A DNA stretch of 64,000 nt from Prosthecobacter gellanilyticus. Its GTDB lineage: Bacteria; Verrucomicrobiota; Verrucomicrobiia; Verrucomicrobiales; Verrucomicrobiaceae. The notes beneath the pieces are model-generated. The model did no database searches and was not told the origin of the DNA. It was given only the letters and a program-made list of their open reading frames with translations. Both the position numbers and the translations under genes were made by a program. Where the stretch lies: positions 1 to 64,000 of the forward strand of contig NZ_BKAG01000011.1 of assembly GCF_007992435.1 (NCBI RefSeq). Reading direction: 5' to 3'. Below, piece by piece: positions 34,080 through 42,833 of the stretch. Each line of letters begins with the position of its first letter. Position 1 is the stretch's first letter.

Positions 34080-35387
34080 ATGGACTCCCGAATGCCTCTC
34101 AATGCCCGTCTCTTCATCTGGTTCCGGCTGCTGTTTAACTGCCGGTTCTACTATCCTATCTTCACGGTCCTGTTTCTCGACCTCGGCCTGAGCATTGGCG
34201 AGTTCGCTGCGCTGAACGTCGTCTGGGCCATCACCATTGTTCTGCTGGAGGTGCCGTCCGGTGCCCTGGCGGACCAGTTTGGCCGCAAACGTCTCATGGT
34301 GGCCGCCGGGGTGCTGATGGTGCTGGAGATGGGCGTGCTCTGCCTCATGCCTGTGGGGAATCACGATGTCGTCCTTTGGCTCTTCGTGCTGAACCGCATC
34401 CTCAGTGGTGCGGCTGAAGCCTGTGCCAGTGGTGCTGATGAGGCGCTGGCCTATGACTCGCTGCCGGAAGAGGATCGCTCCGCCCTTTGGTCGCGGCTGA
34501 TGGCCAGGCTGAGCCGCGCGATGGCGCTCGGTTTCATTGTCTCCTCCATCTCAGGCTCCGTGCTCTATGATCACGGGAATATTTCCTCATTGCTTCATTG
34601 GTTAGGTCTGGGGGACATCCCGCGCGATGTCACCATGAAGCTGCCGCTGGCGCTGAACTTCCTCACCGGCGTGGCCTGTCTGCTGACCTGCTTGCGCATG
34701 ACCGAGGTGTCTCATTTCCAAACGACACAGGCCAGTTTCTCGGAGCGTGTGAGCCAGGCCTGGCAAGGCATCCTGGAAACCGGCCGCTGGATCTGGCGCA
34801 CGCATGCTGCGCTGAAGATCATCGTGCTCGGCGTGGTGTTTGACAGCATCATCCGCCTCTTCCTCACGGTCTCGTCCAACTTCTACCGTCTGGTCGGCAT
34901 CTCGGAAGGCTGGTATGGCGTCATCGGCACCACCGCTTCCATGCTTGGTCTGCTGACCGCAGGACTCATGGAGACCTGCTCCACGCGCTTCTCCATGACG
35001 CGAAACTTCGTGGGGCTCGCTCTGGTCATCTTCGGCAGCCTGCTCTGCGCGGCACATCCGCAGCAAGGATGGTTAGGTGTGGCTCTCATCATGCCGCTGA
35101 TGCTCGGCATGCGCTTCCTGCAGTTCTTCCTCTCCTATTACTTGAATGCGGAGGTGGATTCCGCCCGCCGTGCTACTGCCTTGAGCTTTCGTGGCCTGAC
35201 CTTGAATCTGGCCTACGGCTGCATGACCCTGCTCTTCGGCTGGCAGACTCATTGGTTGGAGGAGCGCATGTACGTTCCCGCCGAGGATCCCAGCGTCTTC
35301 GCCGCCAGCCTCACCTGGTGGCCTTGGTGGTTCGCGGGGACCTTGGTGGTGGCTACGCTGCTTTTGCGTGGACATCGAAAAGGATGA
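34080..35387 (+). CDS. MFS transporter
   Basis: A 435-residue polytopic protein with about 12 helices. It starts at an ATG preceded by GAGGGG, about 9 bases upstream; a second in-frame ATG follows four codons later. Helix 1-2 segments and the loop GALADQFGRKRLM fit the major facilitator motif A. The short Asp/Glu-rich loop ADEALAYDSLPEEDRSAL before helix 5 is typical of a poorly characterised MFS group annotated as antibiotic or H+ antiporters. Substrate unknown. It is convergent with the rpiB-glyA fusion; the terminator between them serves the minus strand. Confidence 0.85.
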   Translation: MDSRMPLNARLFIWFRLLFNCRFYYPIFTVLFLDLGLSIGEFAALNVVWAITIVLLEVPSGALADQFGRKRLMVAAGVLMVLEMGVLCLMPVGNHDVVLWLFVLNRILSGAAEACASGADEALAYDSLPEEDRSALWSRLMARLSRAMALGFIVSSISGSVLYDHGNISSLLHWLGLGDIPRDVTMKLPLALNFLTGVACLLTCLRMTEVSHFQTTQASFSERVSQAWQGILETGRWIWRTHAALKIIVLGVVFDSIIRLFLTVSSNFYRLVGISEGWYGVIGTTASMLGLLTAGLMETCSTRFSMTRNFVGLALVIFGSLLCAAHPQQGWLGVALIMPLMLGMRFLQFFLSYYLNAEVDSARRATALSFRGLTLNLAYGCMTLLFGWQTHWLEERMYVPAEDPSVFAASLTWWPWWFAGTLVVATLLLRGHRKG

Positions 35388-35429
35388 TGAAGCAGAGTGT
35401 CCGCACTCCCATCGATGCCTGTCCTCGGA

Positions 35430-35466
35430 AACAAAAAACCTGCGAAGCCGCGCGGCCTCGCAGGTT
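35430..35466 (-). terminator. Rho-independent terminator of the rpiB-glyA gene
   Basis: Hairpin of AACCTGCGA-GCC and GGC-TCGCAGGTT arms (one mismatch each side, GCGC loop) at 35437-35466, followed on the minus strand by TTTTTTG. It is 31 bases beyond the fusion gene's stop and is also close behind the convergent MFS gene. Confidence 0.9.
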
Positions 35467-35496
35467 TCATGATTCAATTCAGCCTAACCAGAGGTA

Positions 35497-37185
35497 TTAC
35501 GGCACCGGGAAGCGCTCGTTGATCTGGGCCACTTCGGCTTTGATCTGGGCGAGGGCTGCGGCGTCGTCCTTGCCCTGGAGGGCGCGGTCGATCCAGTTGG
35601 CGATCTGCACCATCTCGGCTTCCTTCATGCCACGCGTCGTGACGGCAGGGGTGCCCACGCGGATGCCGCCGCCGAGGGTGATCTTCTCGGTGTCGAAAGG
35701 AATGCCGTTCTTGTTCACGGTGATGCCGGCGTGGTCCAGTGTCTCGCTGGCGATCTTGCCGTTCAGTCCCTTCGGACGCAGGTCCACGAGCATGAGGTGA
35801 TTGTCCGTGCCGCCGCTGACGATGCGGTAGCCGAGCTCGCTGAGACGTGCGGCCAGGGCCTGCGCGTTCTTCACGATCTGGGCGGTGTAGTCCTTGAACT
35901 CAGGCTTCAGGCACTCGCCGAAGCACACGGCTTTGGCGGCGATCACGTGCATGAGCGGGCCGCCCTGCACGCCTGGGAACACCTGGCTGTTGATCTTCTT
36001 GATCAGCTCCTCGCTGTTCGTCAGCACCATGCCGCCACGCGGACCGCGCAGGCTCTTGTGCGTGGTGGTGGTCACGAAGTCAGCATACTCCATCGGGGAT
36101 GGATGCGCGCCACCGGCGACGAGACCGGCGATGTGCGCCATGTCAACGAAGAGGTAAGCGCCCACGCTCTTGGCGATCTCGCTCATCTTGTTGAAGTCGA
36201 TGATGCGTGGATAGGCAGAGGCACCGGCGGTGATCATCTTCGGCTGCTCGCGCTTGGCCACTTCAGCGAGCTCATCGTAGTTGATGAGTTCATCCGTCTG
36301 GCTCACGCCGTACTGGCAGAAGTTGTAGAAGCGGCCGGAGAAGTTCGCCGGATTGCCGTGGGTGAGGTGACCACCGTGGGCCAGGTTCATGCCCAGCACC
36401 TTGTCACCGGGCTGCAGCACGCTGAAATACACGGCGGCGTTCGCCTGGGAGCCGGAGTGCGGCTGCACGTTCGCATACTTGGCGCCGAAGAGCTGGCAGG
36501 CGCGGTCGATGGCCAGCTGCTCCACCTTGTCCACTTCCTCACAGCCACCATACCAGCGCTTGGCCGGATAACCTTCTGCATACTTGTTGGTTAGGCAGCT
36601 TCCCTGGGCGGCCATCACGGCGCGGGAGGTGAAGTTCTCGCTCGCGATGAGCTCGATGTTGTTCTGCTGGCGGTGCTGCTCGGCATCGATGATTTCGGCG
36701 ACGGCAGGATCAGAGGCGGCGAGGATGCTGAGGGGATGGGCGTTTTTGTTCATTTTGGAGACGCGACGGGCATGACGGCCGCCAGCGAAGGGGGTTTTGA
36801 GCCAGGCATCTACGATCTCCTTGGCGGTATCGACCGTGGTGGTCTTGCCAGCCAGGCAGAGAACGTTGGAGGCATTGTGCTCGCGGGTGATGGCGGCTGT
36901 TTCCGCATCATGGACGAGGCTGGCCTGGATGCCGCTGTGGCGGTTGGCCGTGATGCACATGCCGATGCCGGTGGTGCAGACGAGGATGCCGGCGTCAGCG
37001 CGGCCATCCAGCACGCGGGTGGCCACAGGCTCGGCGTAGTCAGGATAGTCCACGGAGTCCGTGTTGTGCACGCCGAGATCATGAACGGTATAACCGCTGG
37101 TCTGGAGATGGGAGACGACAGCATTCTTCAGATCGAGCCCGCCGTGGTCGGAGGCGATGGCGAGAGATTTGGGGAGGTCAGACAT
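35497..37185 (-). CDS. Fused ribose-5-phosphate isomerase B / serine hydroxymethyltransferase
   Basis: A single 562-codon frame joining two normally separate enzymes. Residues 1-144 are RpiB: SDHGG near 13, the likely catalytic Cys70 in [16 protein letters not shown] and the phosphate-binding GGRHARRV at the end. Residues about 145-562 are GlyA: PLP lysine Lys377 in [27 protein letters not shown] near 203, and [13 protein letters not shown]. RpiB interconverts ribose-5-P and ribulose-5-P; GlyA moves a one-carbon unit between serine and tetrahydrofolate. A Met at the junction (codon 145, ATG ending at 36751) could restart translation, but no stop or ribosome site separates the halves. B. subtilis has the same genes in the order ywlE-rpiB(ywlF)-ywlG-glyA. 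The leader is C/T rich. Confidence 0.92.
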   Translation of the reverse strand: MSDLPKSLAIASDHGGLDLKNAVVSHLQTSGYTVHDLGVHNTDSVDYPDYAEPVATRVLDGRADAGILVCTTGIGMCITANRHSGIQASLVHDAETAAITREHNASNVLCLAGKTTTVDTAKEIVDAWLKTPFAGGRHARRVSKMNKNAHPLSILAASDPAVAEIIDAEQHRQQNNIELIASENFTSRAVMAAQGSCLTNKYAEGYPAKRWYGGCEEVDKVEQLAIDRACQLFGAKYANVQPHSGSQANAAVYFSVLQPGDKVLGMNLAHGGHLTHGNPANFSGRFYNFCQYGVSQTDELINYDELAEVAKREQPKMITAGASAYPRIIDFNKMSEIAKSVGAYLFVDMAHIAGLVAGGAHPSPMEYADFVTTTTHKSLRGPRGGMVLTNSEELIKKINSQVFPGVQGGPLMHVIAAKAVCFGECLKPEFKDYTAQIVKNAQALAARLSELGYRIVSGGTDNHLMLVDLRPKGLNGKIASETLDHAGITVNKNGIPFDTEKITLGGGIRVGTPAVTTRGMKEAEMVQIANWIDRALQGKDDAAALAQIKAEVAQINERFPVP

Positions 37186-37278
37186 TGAAGGAAGGAAAGA
37201 AGGATAACTAAAAGGAGAAATGAAAAATGGAAAATGACGGCGGGGAAGCAGGGGACGGCTCTCCTGGAATCTGGAAGC

Positions 37279-37776
37279 TCAATCACCCTGCGTGCTACCT
37301 CGGCCGGCCTCATCTTTCCAAGTTTGGTCAATGTAGGCCAGAAGGCTGGGGAGAGTCTTTTCGAGATGGACCATCACCTCGCGGTAGTCATCCAGGTCGC
37401 CACCAAAGGGATCCATGATGTCACGGCCGCGCAGACTGTCATCCGCGACGAATTCAGTCACCAGGTAGACCTTGTCCTCCGCCTCTGGAAAATCATCCAG
37501 GATCGAGGCGAGATGGCCACGGCTGAGGGCAAAGATATGGGTGGACGTCTCAATCAGGTCGATCGTCACCGCCTTGCTGCGATGTGTGGAGAGGTCCACT
37601 CCGCGTTCCCTGGCCAGGGTCACGCTATGCTTGCTCGCTTGCTGGCCGGAATAGGCTCCAGTCCCGGCACTCGCCACCTTGATGTCATCACGCCCTTTGG
37701 TCAGACCACGAAAAAGCGCCTCAGCCAGAGGGCTGCGGCAAGTGTTTCCAGTGCAGACGAACAAGACGCTTTTCAA
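37279..37776 (-). CDS. YwlE-like low-molecular-weight protein phosphatase (possible arginine phosphatase)
   Basis: A 165-residue LMW phosphatase. The P-loop is VCTGNTCRSP (Cys8 nucleophile, Arg14), and the general-acid loop is DPFGG (Asp122). Thr12 in the P-loop corresponds to the Thr that makes B. subtilis YwlE a protein-arginine phosphatase; tyrosine-specific relatives usually have Ile there. It is 93 bases upstream of the rpiB-glyA fusion, the same order as ywlE-rpiB-glyA in Firmicutes. A role with the exopolysaccharide transferase gene upstream, as for Wzb-type enzymes, is the alternative. Confidence 0.88.
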   Translation of the reverse strand: MKSVLFVCTGNTCRSPLAEALFRGLTKGRDDIKVASAGTGAYSGQQASKHSVTLARERGVDLSTHRSKAVTIDLIETSTHIFALSRGHLASILDDFPEAEDKVYLVTEFVADDSLRGRDIMDPFGGDLDDYREVMVHLEKTLPSLLAYIDQTWKDEAGRGSTQGD

Positions 37777-37934
37777 GGGAACCGCAGTGTGGACAGCCCC
37801 CCTGCTTTGTCAAAGCATCGGACACTATTTTCCATGTTCTGACCCCACATTCATGCCATGAGCAGCCCCTTCATAGGGCTTTCTCCCTGCTTCGCTTTAG
37901 CAAAAAAGAACCCGGTGACCCGAATTTGCCGGTC

Positions 37935-39434
37935 TCAGTAGGCGTTGTCGCGCTTGAAGAAGGTCAGGAACATGATCTGGAGGTCCAGCAGGAGGCTCCA
38001 GTTCTCCAGATACCAGAGGTCGCACTTGATGCGCTCAGACAGGTCGGTGTCGCCACGCAGGCCTTTGACCTGCGCCCAGCCGGTCATGCCCGGCTTAGCC
38101 GCATGACGGGCATTGTAATGTGGGATCTGGTGCTTGAATCCGGCGATGAGTTCCGGCCGCTCCGGACGTGGTCCGACGAGGCTCATCTCACCCTTCAGCA
38201 CGTTCCAGAACTGCGGCACTTCATCGATGTTCCATTTGCGCATGAAGGCACCCACACGCAGGCGGCGCGGGTCATCCTGCACGCACCATTGGGCACCGCC
38301 GGCGGCCTCCGCATTCAGCTTCATGGAGCGGATTTTGATGATCTCAAACGGCACGCCGTTCATGCCCCAGCGGCGCTGACGGTAGAAGATGGGCCCCTTG
38401 GATTCAAAATAGACCATGGCCCCAAAGAAGGCGATGATCGGCGAGCTGATCATCAGGCCAAAGAGCGCTCCAGCCACATCCAGCGCACGCTTGAGCATGA
38501 CATTCAGCGTGCTGTCCAGCGGCAGGCGGTTCACGCCGAGCACCGGGGTGCCGGCGATGGTTTCCAAAGACAGGCCCGAGACAAAGATGCGGAACACGGA
38601 AGGTGCCAGCTTGAACTGGATCATCTCCCGTTCGCAAAGGTTCGCCAGCTCCACCATTTGCTGCCTCGGAAGGTCCGCCACGATGATCATGTCCACCTCA
38701 TGCCGGGCGATCACGCGCTGGATGTCTTCCACATAGCCCACGAAGGGAATGTTTTCGGGCATGGGATTGTCATCCCGCCAGCCGGAGGCATCCACCCAGC
38801 CCACGAGGTCGAAGGCGTGAGCGCGGTCGGCGCTGAGAGTCTGCCAGAGGCGCTGGGCATCGTCATTCCAGCCCACGAAAAGCGTGCGCTGCTGGAGGGT
38901 CGCGATGCGCCCAGGGGAGTGCAAGAAGGCATCAAAAAGCCCTCTCCAGCCCAGCAGCAGAAGAAGAGCACAAGCTCCATTCAGGGCCACATAAACACGG
39001 GAGATGGAGGGTTCCAGCTTCAGCGCCAGGCTGAAGGAAAGGAACACCAGCGTCCAGATCAAGACTGCCTTGGCGATTCGGGAGGCGATCCAGCGGTTTC
39101 TCAGCAGGATGTTACGGTGATAGAGGCCCTGCCAGCCCAGCGCCAGCAGCAGGGAAAGGGAACCCAGGGCCATGTGGCCTGCATACTGGCGAAGTTCCAT
39201 GTTGGACCAGTTGCCATAGTCACGGATGAACGAGTGAAAGCGCAGCCAGTAGGCGAGATGCTCTGCCAGCACGATCATCATCAAATCCCCCATAATCGAG
39301 ACCAGCACCCAGAGGTGGGGCGAGGGTTGATGTCGCTGCCGGTGGGCGCGGCGTTCTTCGAGTTTTTCCAAGAGATTGCCCGAGACCGGCCCTGAAGAGG
39401 CCATCGCTGGTCGTGGAAGATTCGAGGTTGGCAT
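37935..39434 (-). CDS. Exopolysaccharide polyprenyl glycosylphosphotransferase (WbaP/WcaJ type)
   Basis: A 499-residue membrane enzyme. Residues about 40-165 hold four to five transmembrane segments, about 170-290 a Rossmann-like CoA-binding-type domain (FVGWNDDAQRLW), then a membrane re-entrant helix (LDVAGALFGLMISSPIIAFF) and the catalytic cytoplasmic domain with KIRSMK, NIDEVPQFWNVLKGEMSLVGPRPERPE and KPGMTGWAQV. It transfers a sugar phosphate from a nucleotide sugar to undecaprenyl phosphate, the first step of exopolysaccharide or O-unit assembly. No other polysaccharide genes adjoin it. The ATG follows AGGACGAC and an unusually AT-rich leader. Confidence 0.93.
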   Translation of the reverse strand: MPTSNLPRPAMASSGPVSGNLLEKLEERRAHRQRHQPSPHLWVLVSIMGDLMMIVLAEHLAYWLRFHSFIRDYGNWSNMELRQYAGHMALGSLSLLLALGWQGLYHRNILLRNRWIASRIAKAVLIWTLVFLSFSLALKLEPSISRVYVALNGACALLLLLGWRGLFDAFLHSPGRIATLQQRTLFVGWNDDAQRLWQTLSADRAHAFDLVGWVDASGWRDDNPMPENIPFVGYVEDIQRVIARHEVDMIIVADLPRQQMVELANLCEREMIQFKLAPSVFRIFVSGLSLETIAGTPVLGVNRLPLDSTLNVMLKRALDVAGALFGLMISSPIIAFFGAMVYFESKGPIFYRQRRWGMNGVPFEIIKIRSMKLNAEAAGGAQWCVQDDPRRLRVGAFMRKWNIDEVPQFWNVLKGEMSLVGPRPERPELIAGFKHQIPHYNARHAAKPGMTGWAQVKGLRGDTDLSERIKCDLWYLENWSLLLDLQIMFLTFFKRDNAY

Positions 39435-39701
39435 AGTCGTCCTGTATTTGCCTCAAATTATGGAAATTTAATATGGAAGTAAATCAAAATGTCGAAAATT
39501 ATGCTTTATACGTCGCAATAATGATAGGATCCGAAAATGGTAAGGAATCTGTCTTGGTTAGTAAAAATTCTGTGTTCAGTGACGCTGAAATGCTCCAAAT
39601 GACCTTCTTTGACGAGGTTATATATTTCCCAGATTCAGTGAACTTTTGGGCAGGCGCAGCGGTCATTGCTCTTTGCGGAGCATCGAGGGTGAGACCCCAA
39701 T
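39435..39701. other. AT-rich 267-bp intergenic region upstream of the polysaccharide gene
   Basis: Base composition drops sharply compared with the rest of the window (runs such as AAATTATGGAAATTTAATATGG and TTATATATTT). It is the leader and promoter region of the glycosylphosphotransferase gene; on the minus strand TTGATT and CATAAT lie 19 bases apart as a weak sigma-70-like pair. A plus-strand frame from 39473 crosses it but runs into the opposite-strand membrane gene and is not convincing. Confidence 0.45.
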
Positions 39702-40268
39702 TCATTGGGTCTTCGCCATTCGGGTCCGCTTCCTCCACATCCATACCAGCGCTGCAATGAGCCCGATGAGCCCGCCCAGGTAGCTGGCATTGTGAATGTA
39801 GCCCACCTGGGCGAAGGCGACCGTGTCGATCACATCTCGTCCTGCAAACATGCCGTCCCAGTTCTCCATGCGAGGATCGTTTTGATCGGTTGGAGCCCAT
39901 GCGTAGGCCATGATGGCGGCCAGCAATGCGGTTCCCGTCATGACGGCCACTCCTTTCAGGCTGAGTCCGGCCGCCTTTCGCCAGGGCATATGCGGTATCG
40001 TGAGCCTGCCCATGAACCACCCGGCAAAGAAGCCCACCCACCAGGTGGCCAGAAATCCGATCTCAGCCACGATCAAGCGCTCCGGCTGCGTCTTGGGAAG
40101 ATAGAAGAACTGCTGGAACTTAAAGTCCGTGAAATACTCCGGCCCGATCTCGAAGGTGATCTGATCATGCACGATGCCATAGCTGCCCGCGATCACCGCG
40201 CCTCCGCAGCCAAAGAGCAGCATCCAGCCAAACTGGCGCAGCGTGAAACGCGGGTAGAGGAGATTCAT
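39702..40268 (-). CDS. Unassigned membrane protein with four predicted helices
   Basis: A 188-residue protein. Hydrophobic segments occur at about 12-32 (FGWMLLFGCGGAVIAGSYG), 68-88 (IGFLATWWVGFFAGWFMG), 100-123 and 158-178. The ATG at 40268 is preferred to a TTG one codon earlier. A central acidic loop (WAPTDQNDPRMENWDGMFAGRD) lies between helices 3 and 4. I do not recognise a family. It is 81 bases downstream of the coiled-coil membrane protein gene and may share its transcript. Confidence 0.75.
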   Translation of the reverse strand: MNLLYPRFTLRQFGWMLLFGCGGAVIAGSYGIVHDQITFEIGPEYFTDFKFQQFFYLPKTQPERLIVAEIGFLATWWVGFFAGWFMGRLTIPHMPWRKAAGLSLKGVAVMTGTALLAAIMAYAWAPTDQNDPRMENWDGMFAGRDVIDTVAFAQVGYIHNASYLGGLIGLIAALVWMWRKRTRMAKTQ

Positions 40269-40352
40269 CAATCCCGCCTGTCTTACTCAAGTGAAGGGAC
40301 CATCGTCAAGCTCACGGCTTGAGCAAGCGCAAGACGCTGCCACTGCGCTCAG

Positions 40353-41153
40353 TTAGTTCCGTCGGCTCTTTGCCTTGGAGCCGTTGTTCGCACGCTCCTT
40401 GATGCGGGCACGCAGACGCTCGGCGGTCAGCGCTTGTTGCAGGGCCACGTTCTGCTGCCGCAGGCTCTCCATCTCATGAGCTGAACCGCCAGTGGCGATG
40501 GGGGTGGAACTCGTTTGGGGTGCCGCGGTGATGATGGGTTCAGCTGGTGCGCTGGAGCCGCTGCCATTGAGATCGGGCAGGGGAGAGAGATCACCCGACA
40601 AGTCGCCGGTCGGAATCGTGCTCGCGGGCAGGCCTTCACCGGCATCGATGCCGAGCAGGGCTTCGAGCTGCATCAGCCGTGCCTTCGTGGATGGCAGCTC
40701 GGCACACATCTGGCGGGTGATGTCCAGCGTGGTCTGAAGGGCCTGCTCACGCTCGCGTGATTTGACCAGCAGATTGTCAAAGCGCGACTCCTCGACCTTC
40801 AGCTGGTCGCTGGCCAGGTGACGATAGAGATCAAACTGCCGCTGCATCTCGGCGCGCCAGGCATTGGCATCTGAGCGCACGAACTGGAGATCCTTCTGCT
40901 GGGTCAGCACCTGCTTTTCGAGTGCGTCCTTGTTCTTCAGCAGTTTTTCCTCCACCCGCCTCAGCAGCCAGAGACGGACCATGCCAGCAATGAAAAGCAC
41001 CGCCATGAGGGAGGTGCCGAGGACATAAGGGGTGGCTTCCGGATCGCTGATCTTCACAAGCCGGGAAGCAAGCAGTCCGCAGGCCCGGGGCAAGCCCTCG
41101 GCAGGCATGAATGAAAAAATGTGTCGCAGCTTTGAAAGGTTCCAGGTGAACAT
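40353..41153 (-). CDS. Unassigned membrane-anchored coiled-coil protein
   Basis: A 266-residue protein with one transmembrane helix at about 43-65 (YVLGTSLMAVLFIAGMVRLWLL). A charged coiled coil at about 68-165 follows, then a Ser/Pro/Ala-rich linker, a second short coiled coil (MESLRQQNVALQQALTAERL) and a basic tail. Architecture suggests an envelope or division-associated scaffold, but there is no family match I can name. It diverges from the secreted protein gene at 41343 across 189 bases in which I see no clear promoter. Confidence 0.7.
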   Translation of the reverse strand: MFTWNLSKLRHIFSFMPAEGLPRACGLLASRLVKISDPEATPYVLGTSLMAVLFIAGMVRLWLLRRVEEKLLKNKDALEKQVLTQQKDLQFVRSDANAWRAEMQRQFDLYRHLASDQLKVEESRFDNLLVKSREREQALQTTLDITRQMCAELPSTKARLMQLEALLGIDAGEGLPASTIPTGDLSGDLSPLPDLNGSGSSAPAEPIITAAPQTSSTPIATGGSAHEMESLRQQNVALQQALTAERLRARIKERANNGSKAKSRRN

Positions 41154-41342
41154 TCAAGCATGCTGAAGCAGCAAACAGGCATCTGCTAAATGTGGCTTGG
41201 GAAACACCCCGGCTGGTTATTCGCGTTTCTTTCAGGTCGGACCTTCGCCAAACCCAGGGCCTTTCTCCATTTGACGGCGTGAAGGCAGCGGGCTAGAAAC
41301 TCGCCCGAACGTTTTTCTCCCTGCTCGGTCAAATCCAGCTCT

Positions 41343-41954
41343 ATGCATCCTGCCCGTCTTGTTGCCCGTCTTTCCCTGGCCATTGGTTTCCTTGCCTTTG
41401 CCGGTGTTTCTCACAGCGCTCCTCTTCCTGCGGATCATCCCTGTGGTGAGCTGGTGAAAAAATATCTCACCTGCGTGGTGAACCAGGAGTGGAAGACTGC
41501 GGCGAACCTGCTGCAGGCCTCCTCCCTTGAGCGTAAGCAAAAGGAGACCATCGCCATCATCAAGACCGCTCCGACCATGTCCGAGGAGCAGGCCATGCTG
41601 GAGCGTTTCGGCGTCAAAGAAATCCGTGACCTGGAAAAGCTGAGCCCCCAGGAGTTCTACATTCTGGACCGTGAAGCCTGGCACAAGCGCATCAATGCCG
41701 CCGCTGAAGTCACCAAGCGCAAGCAGGAGACCCTCAAGATCGAAGTGCTCGGTCTCGTCGAGGAGAAGGACAAGGGCTACGTGCACGCCACCGTCCGCAC
41801 CTCCCAGGAAACGCTGACCGACCGCATTGAGGAGCTCTTCCTCATCTCCTTCGTCAAGCAGGGTGACTCCTGGACCATCTCCCCTGAGATGAAGGACCGC
41901 CCGATCATCACGCCACTCGATGGCAAGAGCGAGGAGACACCCAAGGCCAAGTAA
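41343..41954 (+). CDS. Unassigned exported protein
   Basis: A 203-residue protein with signal peptide MHPARLVARLSLAIGFLAFAGVSHSAP. The mature part resembles a small cystatin/NTF2-like fold in outline: an amphipathic start (CGELVKKYLTCVVNQEWKTAANLL), then alternating strands (LKIEVLGLVEEKDKGYVHATVRTSQ, FLISFVKQGDSWTISPEM). Two Cys residues near the mature N-terminus may form a disulfide. Function unknown. A strong terminator follows, so the gene is probably monocistronic. Confidence 0.75.
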   Translation: MHPARLVARLSLAIGFLAFAGVSHSAPLPADHPCGELVKKYLTCVVNQEWKTAANLLQASSLERKQKETIAIIKTAPTMSEEQAMLERFGVKEIRDLEKLSPQEFYILDREAWHKRINAAAEVTKRKQETLKIEVLGLVEEKDKGYVHATVRTSQETLTDRIEELFLISFVKQGDSWTISPEMKDRPIITPLDGKSEETPKAK

Positions 41955-41980
41955 GACGGCCCGCTTTCATTTTTTTCCAG

Positions 41981-42015
41981 CAGCGCAGAGCCACAAGCTC
42001 TGCGCTGTTTTTTTT
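41981..42015 (+). terminator. Rho-independent terminator
   Basis: Perfect 11-bp arms CAGCGCAGAGC / GCTCTGCGCTG with a 5-base CACAA loop, followed by eight T. It ends the exported-protein gene and isolates the SOS cassette that follows. Confidence 0.95.
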
Positions 42016-42144
42016 AGGCTGGTGTGAAGTTATGCAAACCTTGTTAGGTGGTCAGGGATTCGTCCTTGGAGAGGAGGGCGAATGTGGCGCCGCATGAATC
42101 CGCACTGAACAGCTAGTTAACGCTTGAGATTTCCGAAGACTCAA

Positions 42145-42166
42145 TAACTGTTCTTTAGAACAGTTA
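42145..42166 (+). promoter_or_regulatory. LexA (SOS) box of the imuA-imuB-dnaE2 cassette
   Basis: A perfect 22-bp palindrome with 10-bp arms (TAACTGTTCT / AGAACAGTTA) around TT. The core at 42149-42162 is TGTTC-TTTA-GAACA, which matches the TGTTC-N4-GAACA LexA motif that I recall being reported for Verrucomicrobia; it also fits CTGT-N8-ACAG of gamma-proteobacteria. Its last base is the A of the imuA ATG, so the repressor would cover the start of the gene and transcription must begin just upstream or within the box. Confidence 0.85.
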
Positions 42167-42810
42167 TGAATGCGCAACTCGCTCAACTTCGCTCCCTGGT
42201 GGCGGCCCGCTTTCCGGCGGCCATGCAGGCATGTTTTCTTGGGGCTTCCACCCCGGTGAATCAGAACGTCGGACTGCTTCCAGGGAAGCTGGTGGAGATT
42301 GTCTCTCCCGATCACGCTGCGGGCGCAGGCCTGCTCATGCTGCATTTGGGCCAGCAGGCTCAAGGCTCGCTGGCCTGGGTGGATGCGGCGGATGGCCTGG
42401 ATCTGACTTCGCTGCCCTTGGAACTGCGGCAGCGCGTGCTCTGGCTGCGCGCCCATGGAGTGAAGGACAGCCTCAAAGCCGCTGACATGCTGCTGCGGGA
42501 TGGGAATCTCCAAACCGTGTTTCTGGATCTGCGGCTCGCGCCTGAGCGGCAGCTCCATGGGCTGCCTTCCAGCATCTGGCATCGCCTGCGCATGCTCGCT
42601 GAGAAGGCGCATGTTTCCGTGGCCGTCTTCACGCCTTTTCAAATGGTGGGCTGTGCCGCTGCACGCTGGGCGGTGAAGGGAGCTTTTGATCTGAACAGCC
42701 TGCAACAGGAGCGCGATGTTTTGCGCAACGCTCTGCACGCGATTCCACAACGCGGTGCGGGTTTGGCAATGCCGGACTCCAAGCCTGAGGAGCTCTCGCT
42801 GCCAAGCTGA
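42166..42810 (+). CDS. imuA: ImuA-type RecA/SulA-like accessory protein of SOS mutagenesis
   Basis: A 214-residue protein with a RecA-like outline: NVGLLPGKLVEIVSPDHAAGAGLLMLHL at about 34-61 replaces the Walker A region, and SLAWVDAADGLDL and TVFLDLRLA correspond to core strands. No intact Walker A lysine motif is seen, as is usual in ImuA. In the translesion mutasome ImuA helps ImuB and DnaE2 reach the replication fork. The first gene of a three-gene plus-strand cassette directly under the LexA palindrome. The start coincides with the box; the next in-frame Met is at codon 20 and would give a leader with a more normal length. Confidence 0.87.
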   Translation: MNAQLAQLRSLVAARFPAAMQACFLGASTPVNQNVGLLPGKLVEIVSPDHAAGAGLLMLHLGQQAQGSLAWVDAADGLDLTSLPLELRQRVLWLRAHGVKDSLKAADMLLRDGNLQTVFLDLRLAPERQLHGLPSSIWHRLRMLAEKAHVSVAVFTPFQMVGCAAARWAVKGAFDLNSLQQERDVLRNALHAIPQRGAGLAMPDSKPEELSLPS

Positions 42811-42833
42811 ACCTCCGTCTTCCTTCACGTGTC

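Noticed and set aside
37926-39395. 489-codon plus-strand frame opposite the polyprenyl glycosylphosphotransferase
   Set aside because: The minus strand has unmistakable family motifs and membrane helices. The plus frame shows no recognisable fold.
39473-39760. 95-codon plus-strand frame starting in the AT-rich region
   Set aside because: The first 60 residues look somewhat protein-like, but there is no ribosome site, the frame runs into the 3' end of the opposite-strand membrane gene, and nothing is recognised. It remains only a weak possibility.
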